Of a DNA stretch of 9,125 bases, positions 6,027-9,125 are shown one piece after another (position 1 is the first letter of the stretch; every line of letters starts with the position of its first letter). The notes beneath the pieces are model-generated. The model was not told where the DNA came from. It saw only the letters and a program-made list of their open reading frames with translations, and made no database searches. Source of the stretch: Acinetobacter sp. SAAs474. Its GTDB lineage: Bacteria; Pseudomonadota; Gammaproteobacteria; Pseudomonadales; Moraxellaceae. Position numbers and translations under genes: made by a program. The stretch lies in contig NZ_CP127909.1 of NCBI RefSeq assembly GCF_032823475.1, positions 1 to 9,125 on the forward strand, given 5' to 3'.

Positions 6027-6054
6027 AATTAACATAATACACGTTATATGAAAG
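6027..6054. other. pdif site 4 (XerD/XerC orientation, degenerate XerC arm)
   Basis: XerD arm AATTAACATAA (6027-6037), spacer TACACG (6038-6043), XerC-like arm TTATATGAAAG (6044-6054). The XerC arm departs from TTATACGAAAT at three positions, so the site may be weak. It lies 32 bp upstream of the 287-aa gene's start. In the C/D direction the spacer is CGTGTA, one base from site 1, with an identical XerD arm and the same next five bases. Confidence 0.75.
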
Positions 6055-6074
6055 GCCCTATGCATGGGCCTTTT
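6051..6074. terminator. Terminator hairpin between tandem pdif sites 4 and 5
   Basis: AAAGGCCC (6051-6058) pairs perfectly with GGGCCTTT (6066-6073) around a 7-base loop; a T-run follows on both strands (TTTT right, CTTT left). It would end leftward transcription of the acetyltransferase gene about 70 bp after its stop. It overlaps the last four bases of pdif site 4. Confidence 0.75.
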
Positions 6075-6082
6075 GATCATCG

Positions 6083-6110
6083 GTTTAACATAAAATCTCT
6101 TATGCGAAAT
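6083..6110. other. pdif site 5 (XerD/XerC orientation)
   Basis: XerD arm GTTTAACATAA (6083-6093), spacer AATCTC (6094-6099), XerC arm TTATGCGAAAT (6100-6110). It is in the same orientation as site 4, 56 bp away, breaking the usual alternation of C/D and D/C sites. It borders the backbone segment carrying the acetyltransferase gene. Its spacer resembles none of the other four. Confidence 0.88.
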
Positions 6111-6142
6111 AGGAATGTTAGAACCAATCAGCAGCAGAAAAT

Positions 6143-6598
6143 TTATTGAACCACCTTATGATTTTCATATTCTTGAATAGAGTTTTTTAATTCGTGAATA
6201 GAAATAGGAGAAGTGTCCTTGAAACCTAATTTTTTCATAAATTCCTGACAACCTGGGTTTGGGCACTCAATATATAACCAATCATATTTAAACTCTTGGC
6301 CTAATTTACAAAGCTCTTTCAATAATTCAGTACCAGATCCACTATGACTTTTACGAAAACCAATTCTTGAAATAACAATCGATTTTTGCTCCGGTGCTGT
6401 ATAGCTATAGTCTCCAATTTTTAAATATAGGTCATCTAAGCCTTTCTTAAACTGAAGCGTAAAGTAGTCTTCTCTAAAAGAAAATAAATCGATACTACTT
6501 GCTTGTTTCAATGAATATCCAAGCTTCTCAACTATGAATTTTTTTAAAGTATCGAAAAAGGCTGCTCGCTCAGCCTCATTAATCACAATATTTAACAT
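6143..6598 (-). CDS. GNAT-like N-acetyltransferase family protein
   Basis: This 151-aa protein is probably an acyl-CoA-dependent N-acetyltransferase of unknown substrate. A beta-4/motif A stretch IVISRIGFRKSHSGSGTELL (74-93) has the GSGT turn that would hold the pyrophosphate of CoA, in the place of the usual R/Q-x-x-G-x-G/A. A beta-5 strand WLYIECP (107-113) follows. CQEFMKKLGF (117-126) matches the A-x-x-F-Y-x-x-x-G-F end motif of GNATs, with Met where Tyr is usual. The N-terminal 60 residues are less typical. The start has AAGGGA about 10 bases upstream, which supports the ATG at 6598. Transcription ends at the 6051-6074 hairpin. It may or may not be paired with a toxin/antitoxin partner; no RHH gene abuts it, so I do not call a TacA-type system. 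Confidence 0.7.
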   Translation of the reverse strand: MLNIVINEAERAAFFDTLKKFIVEKLGYSLKQASSIDLFSFREDYFTLQFKKGLDDLYLKIGDYSYTAPEQKSIVISRIGFRKSHSGSGTELLKELCKLGQEFKYDWLYIECPNPGCQEFMKKLGFKDTSPISIHELKNSIQEYENHKVVQ

Positions 6599-6693
6599 AG
6601 TAGGCTAGTCCCTTAGAAAAATCTGAAGTTGATATACTTAGTATTATGCAAAATCATTTTATAGAGTTCCGAATCATCTACTTAACATGCAAT

Positions 6694-6716
6694 TTCAGGA
6701 TTATTAAAAACCTGAA
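6694..6716 (-). terminator. Weak stem-loop after the membrane protein gene
   Basis: TTCAGG (6694-6699) and CCTGAA (6711-6716) can pair around an 11-base loop right after the stop of the 6718-7230 gene. No T-run follows on the minus strand, so it is a processing or weak termination site at best. Confidence 0.3.
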
Positions 6717-6717
6717 T

Positions 6718-7230
6718 TTAAAAGTTATTCACTTTTGCACTGAGGTACATCCAATGAGATCCAATCGCAATACCTACAAATATAAAGCTAAACATAAAAA
6801 AAGAAATTAAAGATTGAAAATCAAAAAATATTAGAGCTAACGATAATAAGGCTAAACAAAAAAAGCCAATTAAATAAAATATTTCAACTATAAAAAAACC
6901 CGTGTATCCAAAAATTTTAACTAATATACTAAATTTTGAACTTATAGGCTTATTCTTGTACATCCTGTAACTACATATAAAACTCAGTAAAATATAGCTG
7001 ATATAAGCTATAAAAAAGACCCATAGTAAAAAGTTATTAGTATTAAGTAATGTTGAAAAAACATCATTCAAGTGAGAAGAATTATTGGACTCATCCGTCC
7101 AAATTGAACTAATTAGATCATACATAGCCGCAATATAAGTTAATACAATCAAAGATAGTATAGGTTTCCAAGGCATGCTGAATAAGATTTCAATAAAATG
7201 TATTGATTTAAATGGGTCAAAACTTTTCAT
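6718..7230 (-). CDS. Four-helix inner membrane protein of unknown function
   Basis: This 170-aa protein has four predicted membrane segments at about residues 22-44, 66-88, 109-135 and 138-163, with a polar loop (45-65, TDESNNSSHLND) between the first two. The RMYKNK loop at 89-94 favours a cytoplasmic position. No cysteine pair, histidine cluster or transporter motif is visible, and I do not recognise the family. The N-terminus (MKSFDPFKSIHFIE) is not a cleavable signal. It has very low G+C and is separated by about 120-130 bp from the genes on both sides, so it is probably transcribed alone. Its upstream region carries a possible TTGTCA box on the minus strand, but no firm promoter. Confidence 0.65.
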   Translation of the reverse strand: MKSFDPFKSIHFIEILFSMPWKPILSLIVLTYIAAMYDLISSIWTDESNNSSHLNDVFSTLLNTNNFLLWVFFIAYISYILLSFICSYRMYKNKPISSKFSILVKIFGYTGFFIVEIFYLIGFFCLALLSLALIFFDFQSLISFFMFSFIFVGIAIGSHWMYLSAKVNNF

Positions 7231-7316
7231 ATAAAGTGAGATATATCGATTTTAGAATTTAAATTTCTAATATTTTGACAAAGAACATAAGAGTAAAAAA
7301 TAGAGGAAATAATCAA

Positions 7317-7337
7317 AAGCGACGATTACAGTCGCTT
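7317..7337 (-). terminator. Probable terminator of the RHH / CxxC operon
   Basis: AAGCGAC (7317-7323) pairs with GTCGCTT (7331-7337) around a 7-base loop. On the minus strand it is followed by TTTTGATTATTT, so it can end transcription 25 bp after the stop of the 55-aa gene. Confidence 0.6.
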
Positions 7338-7361
7338 AAAGAAAAATCTGTAGTAGCCTGA

Positions 7362-7529
7362 CTATTTTTGTTCAATCTCATCATTGGCCGAGAACATACT
7401 TGGATTCGTAAGCCTGATATTTTCCTGACAACTTCCACACAGCATCAATCCTGCAAAAAGTTTTACATTTTGTCTATTTTCACAAAGCGTACAAGGCTTT
7501 GAAAGCTGAATAATATTATCTGACATCAT
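7362..7529 (-). CDS. Small zinc-ribbon-like protein (CxxC...CxxC), coupled to the RHH gene
   Basis: A 55-aa frame with Cys13-x-x-Cys16 and Cys31-x-x-Cys34 (KPCTLCEN and MLCGSCQEN), spaced like a small zinc knuckle or treble-clef site. The tail is acidic. Its ATG overlaps the stop of the RHH gene: the junction reads AAAATGATGTCA, where TGA ends the first gene and the ATG codons at 7527-7529 or 7524-7526 start this one. This is a standard translational-coupling arrangement and the main evidence that the frame is real. No family is recognised. Conserved co-transcription with an RHH DNA-binding protein would suggest a cofactor or regulator of that protein. Confidence 0.65.
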   Translation of the reverse strand: MMSDNIIQLSKPCTLCENRQNVKLFAGLMLCGSCQENIRLTNPSMFSANDEIEQK

Positions 7530-7897
7530 TTTACTCTCTTATAGTTATCATCTGCATATGAATAACCTTTAGCTTGCATCATTCTAACCTCCTCTTTAGA
7601 AGCCCCATTTTTCATTAATGTCCATAACATCATGAAATAGAGTCCAGAAAAGTCCTCATAGTATTTTTCAGAAAAATTATTATCTTCCTCAAAATCATCT
7701 ATTCGCTTTTCTAATCGATTCACCAGATCCTCAATACGATCGGCTTGCTGTTTAACAGCAATAGATTGAAAATCATTGGTCAAAATTTTACTGAATAATT
7801 TACTGGTTCTGATTCCTTCTGAACTAGCCAATTGATCGTAGAATTCTGCTACTTGTGGATCTAACCTGACTGCATAAGTTTTGACTTTTTCGCCCAT
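7526..7897 (-). CDS. Ribbon-helix-helix-type DNA-binding protein with coiled coil
   Basis: This 123-aa protein starts like an RHH (MetJ/Arc/CopG) DNA-binding protein. A strand VKTYAVRL (5-12) would lie in the major groove, followed by helix A (about 14-26) and helix B (about 30-42, RTSKLFSKILTND). A long charged coiled coil follows (about 47-78, with IEDLVNRLEKRIDDFEED). The C-terminal part (FSGLYFMMLWTLMKNGASKEE) is an amphipathic helix pair. AGAGGTG seven bases before the ATG is a good ribosome binding site. Upstream lies the 69-71-bp periodic GTAC array (7928-8210), with the nearest GTAC only 30 bp from the start, so the protein probably binds there. A plasmid-partition, copy-control or mobilisation-accessory role are all possible; there is no ParA/ParM or relaxase gene in the window. 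Confidence 0.75.
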   Translation of the reverse strand: MGEKVKTYAVRLDPQVAEFYDQLASSEGIRTSKLFSKILTNDFQSIAVKQQADRIEDLVNRLEKRIDDFEEDNNFSEKYYEDFSGLYFMMLWTLMKNGASKEEVRMMQAKGYSYADDNYKRVK

Positions 7898-7927
7898 AAA
7901 TTACACCTCTTATTAAAATTAGATTTT

Positions 7928-8210
7928 GTACGAAATTAAATTTATATAATTCAAACAATTAAATTAAAATAATAGATAAATTACGTACAAAACTATTTGT
8001 ACAGAATTAATTTATTTTAAAACAAAAACTTATTTAAATATAATACTTTTTTTATGTACAATTATGAGTACATAGTTTTTCCTAAATTTATCAATATCTT
8101 ATCTAAAAAAAGTGTTGTTTTGATGTACAACTATGAGCACAGCATAAAAAATAGATAATTCAATTACTTATTCTAAAAAAAGACCATTTTTCTGTACACG
8201 TTTCTGGAAC
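7928..8210. repeat. 69-71-bp periodic array of paired GTAC motifs
   Basis: GTAC occurs at 7928, 7985, 7999, 8056, 8068, 8125 and 8194, with GCAC at 8137. Pairs 12-14 bp apart recur every 69-71 bp: 7985/7999, 8056/8068, 8125/8137 and 8194/about 8206. Two pairs form perfect dyads: GTACAAA/TTTGTAC (7985-8002) and TATGTAC/GTACATA (8053-8074). The units starting at 8029, 8098 and 8167 each begin CTTAT and carry TGTACA near position 27-32; the last two also share CTAAAAAAAG. The 270 bp are otherwise gene-free and extremely AT-rich. The layout fits an operator/centromere for the RHH protein encoded at 7526-7897; that link is inference. Confidence 0.7.
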
Positions 8211-8419
8211 ACTAAAAAACCGCTGAACCCCTTGTCCTGTAAGGCTTTGAGGGCTGTCATCTTTAGATGCGTGGTGTGTGAAAAAAAAATCCCGGCATGT
8301 GCCGGATCCTGGATTAGAAAATTGGCTAAAGTGACGTAGGGCTGGTGCTTGGTTTTACATGGAAAAAAGTATTTATTTCCTGGTTTAGAAAAACGTAAAA
8401 AGATCAATTTTTTGTCCAT
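8168..8419 (-). CDS. Hypothetical 83-aa protein of doubtful status
   Basis: The translation looks protein-like (FLRFSKPGNKYFFPCKTKHQ, FLIQDPAHAGIFFSHTTHLK, ALQDKGFSGFLVFQKR) and the ATG has GGATGA right before it. I recognise no family. Against it, a strong leftward terminator lies in the middle of the frame (8281-8306). The last 14 codons are also made of the final unit of the GTAC array, which suggests the 3' end was not selected as protein. It could be a decayed or rarely expressed gene, or a chance frame in a structured region next to the origin. Confidence 0.35.
   Translation of the reverse strand: MDKKLIFLRFSKPGNKYFFPCKTKHQPYVTLANFLIQDPAHAGIFFSHTTHLKMTALKALQDKGFSGFLVFQKRVQKNGLFLE
8281..8306 (-). 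terminator. Leftward terminator inside the 8168-8419 frame
   Basis: CCGGC (8292-8296) and GCCGG (8301-8305) form a tight hairpin with a 4-base loop. On the minus strand it is followed by GGA and nine T. It would stop leftward transcription coming from the origin region before it enters the GTAC array. Confidence 0.65.
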
Positions 8420-8810
8420 TCATCCAGATTAAAAATTCCAACCTAAAACTTTAATTATGAAAAGCTTCACAGAAAGCGTTCAGATGTGATTTAAGAGCTT
8501 TTAAATAAAAAATATAGACATCATAGTGAAAAACAGAAAACAGCTCAAAAAACGCAAATGAGAGCGAAATAAAGAGGTATTTTGACTCTAGATAGCTTTG
8601 TAGAGCGAGTGTCTACGAGCGAACTTACTTATAAAATTTGTCTCCTGACCTCCCTGAAAAACAGTTTTTTTGCCCTCTTTAGCCTAAGAAAGCGTAAGTT
8701 TCATGTAGAAATTTGCTTCTGGACCGAGCGTAGCGAGTAAAAAAGTTTTATGAGCGAAGCGAATTCCGAGTTGCTTTTGCTTTTTCTTAAAGTCACGTAA
8801 GTATTAACCA

Positions 8811-8886
8811 AAAAATTGCCCCGACGAACTGAGCGAAAGCGAAGTTCAATAGAGTTTGAGCGTAGCGAAAACCAAGGGCAATTTTT
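8811..8886. repeat. 11-bp inverted repeat enclosing two GAGCG repeats
   Basis: AAAAATTGCCC (8811-8821) and GGGCAATTTTT (8876-8886) are perfect complements 54 bp apart. Inside is a second stem GAACT (8826-8830)/AGTTC (8843-8847) whose loop is a GAGCG repeat, and another GAGCG repeat at 8858-8869. The right arm ends in five T, so a rightward transcript could end here. Cruciform, single-strand origin or structured RNA are all possible. Confidence 0.5.
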
Positions 8887-8907
8887 CCTTCCCTGGGCTT
8901 TTAATTA

Positions 8908-8935
8908 TTTTTAAAGTTTTTAAATGCTTTTAAAT
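8908..8935. other. AT-rich DNA-unwinding element with phased TTTTTAAA repeats
   Basis: TTTTTAAA at 8908-8915 and 8917-8924, then CTTTTAAAT at 8927-8935, spaced 9-10 bp, in almost pure A/T sequence. This is where Rep/DnaA opening of an iteron origin is expected. Confidence 0.55.
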
Positions 8936-8948
8936 CGACTGAATCCTT

Positions 8949-8957
8949 TTATTCACA
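8949..8957 (+). promoter_or_regulatory. DnaA box next to the iterons
   Basis: TTATTCACA matches the DnaA consensus TTATNCACA and lies 15 bp left of the first iteron, the expected place in an iteron plasmid origin that uses host DnaA. Confidence 0.6.
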
Positions 8958-8972
8958 ATGCTTTCAAGCTTC

Positions 8973-9060
8973 ATATAGCAACGTTTCCTCGGTTATATAG
9001 CAACGTTTCCTCGGTTATATAGCAACGTTTCCTCGGTTATATAGCAACGTTTCCTCGGTA
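8973..9060 (+). repeat. Four 22-bp iterons of the replication origin (oriV)
   Basis: Four tandem, head-to-tail copies of a 22-bp unit with core TAGCAACGTTTCCTCGG start at 8973, 8995, 9017 and 9039, with no spacing between them. The first three are identical; the fourth differs only in the last base. The 22-bp period (two helical turns) puts all RepB monomers on one face. The array ends just before the repB promoter, so it sits directly upstream of repB in the circular molecule. Confidence 0.95.
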
Positions 9061-9061
9061 T

Positions 9062-9104
9062 TTGACAACAAATATTTATTATGTTGTTATAGCAACATAA
9101 TAAA
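9062..9104 (+). promoter_or_regulatory. repB promoter and RepB autoregulation operator
   Basis: A TTGACA box (9062-9067) is followed after 17 bp by TGTTAT (9085-9090), giving a likely promoter for repB about 35 bp before its ATG across the junction. A perfect 12-bp inverted repeat, TTTATTATGTTG (9075-9086) and CAACATAATAAA (9093-9104), covers the -10. Its right half contains TATAGCAAC, the first part of the iteron. In Rep_3 plasmids such shared half-sites let Rep dimers repress their own gene while monomers bind iterons. A reverse GTTGCTA follows at 9108-9114. Confidence 0.75.
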
Positions 9105-9125
9105 ATTGTTGCTAAATAGAATGAC

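Larger units (their letters stand above)
8420..8972. other. Gene-free origin flank with GAGCG repeats
   Basis: No convincing gene is seen here. The stretch carries GAGCG-type repeats: short forms at 8562, 8603 and 8617, and longer GAGCG(T/A)AGCGA forms at 8726-8737, 8752-8763, 8831-8844 and 8858-8869. The long forms come in pairs 26-27 bp apart, with pairs about 105 bp apart. A GTAGA/TCTAC dyad lies at 8600-8616. Together with the elements listed to its right it forms the left half of the replication origin. Confidence 0.6.

Noticed and set aside
6143..6598. GNAT gene as toxin of a TacA/TacT-type pair
   Set aside because: No RHH antitoxin gene adjoins it; the RHH gene at 7526-7897 is over 900 bp away and has its own partner and terminator.
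6631..6655. TTATGCAAAAT resembling a XerC arm
   Set aside because: No XerD-like arm lies at the correct 6-bp spacing on either side.
6679..6706. CTTAACATG resembling a XerD arm
   Set aside because: Arm is degenerate and the expected XerC arm position reads AGGATTATTAA; not a pdif site.
8652..8679. CTG-AAAAA-CAG followed by seven T as a terminator
   Set aside because: A three-base-pair stem is too weak to support a terminator call.
8973..9060. Tandem repeats considered as a CRISPR array
   Set aside because: Units abut with no spacers and sit directly before a Rep_3 promoter; these are iterons.

Overview
The window looks like a complete small plasmid of an Acinetobacter-type host, linearised at the start codon of its replication gene. 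Position 1 is the ATG of a Rep_3-family initiator. The promoter, operator and four 22-bp iterons that should lie just upstream of that gene are at the far right end (8973-9104), so the two ends join naturally into a circle. The host assignment rests on three things: the low G+C content, the repB plus small HTH/coiled-coil partner layout, and five XerC/XerD 'pdif' sites of the kind typical of Acinetobacter plasmids. No relaxase, conjugation gene, insertion sequence, CRISPR array, tRNA or rRNA is visible.

Backbone (6111 through 9125/1 to 1680): repB (1-930) and a replication-associated DNA-binding protein (1009-1530), ending in a strong terminator (1607-1640). On the other side of the origin are leftward genes: a small ORF of doubtful status (8168-8419), a ribbon-helix-helix protein (7526-7897) translationally coupled to an unannotated 55-aa CxxC/CxxC protein (7362-7529), a four-helix membrane protein (6718-7230) and a GNAT-like acetyltransferase (6143-6598). 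The origin (about 8420-9125) holds GAGCG-type repeats, a large inverted repeat, an AT-rich melting zone, a DnaA box, the iterons and the repB operator.

Variable region (1681-6110): cut into modules by five pdif sites at 1681-1708 (C/D), 3994-4021 (D/C), 5115-5142 (C/D), 6027-6054 (D/C) and 6083-6110 (D/C). Module A (1709-3993) carries a putative lipoprotein gene diverging from a MocR-type regulator, plus an uncertain small ORF and possible debris. Module B (4022-5114) carries a HigB2/HigA2-like toxin-antitoxin pair and an amber-interrupted gene remnant. Module C (5143-6026) carries one 287-aa gene of possible DUF2441/ADP-ribosyltransferase-like type, whose stop codon lies inside a pdif arm. 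A 28-bp mini-segment (6055-6082) between two tandem sites holds little but a transcription terminator.

The most unusual structures are a nested pairing of the pdif spacers (outer pair with outer, inner with inner), the tandem pdif sites bracketing a terminator, and a 69-71-bp periodic array of paired GTAC motifs (7928-8210) upstream of the ribbon-helix-helix gene. That array resembles a centromere or a complex operator. All functional statements are from sequence reading only; no database search was run.
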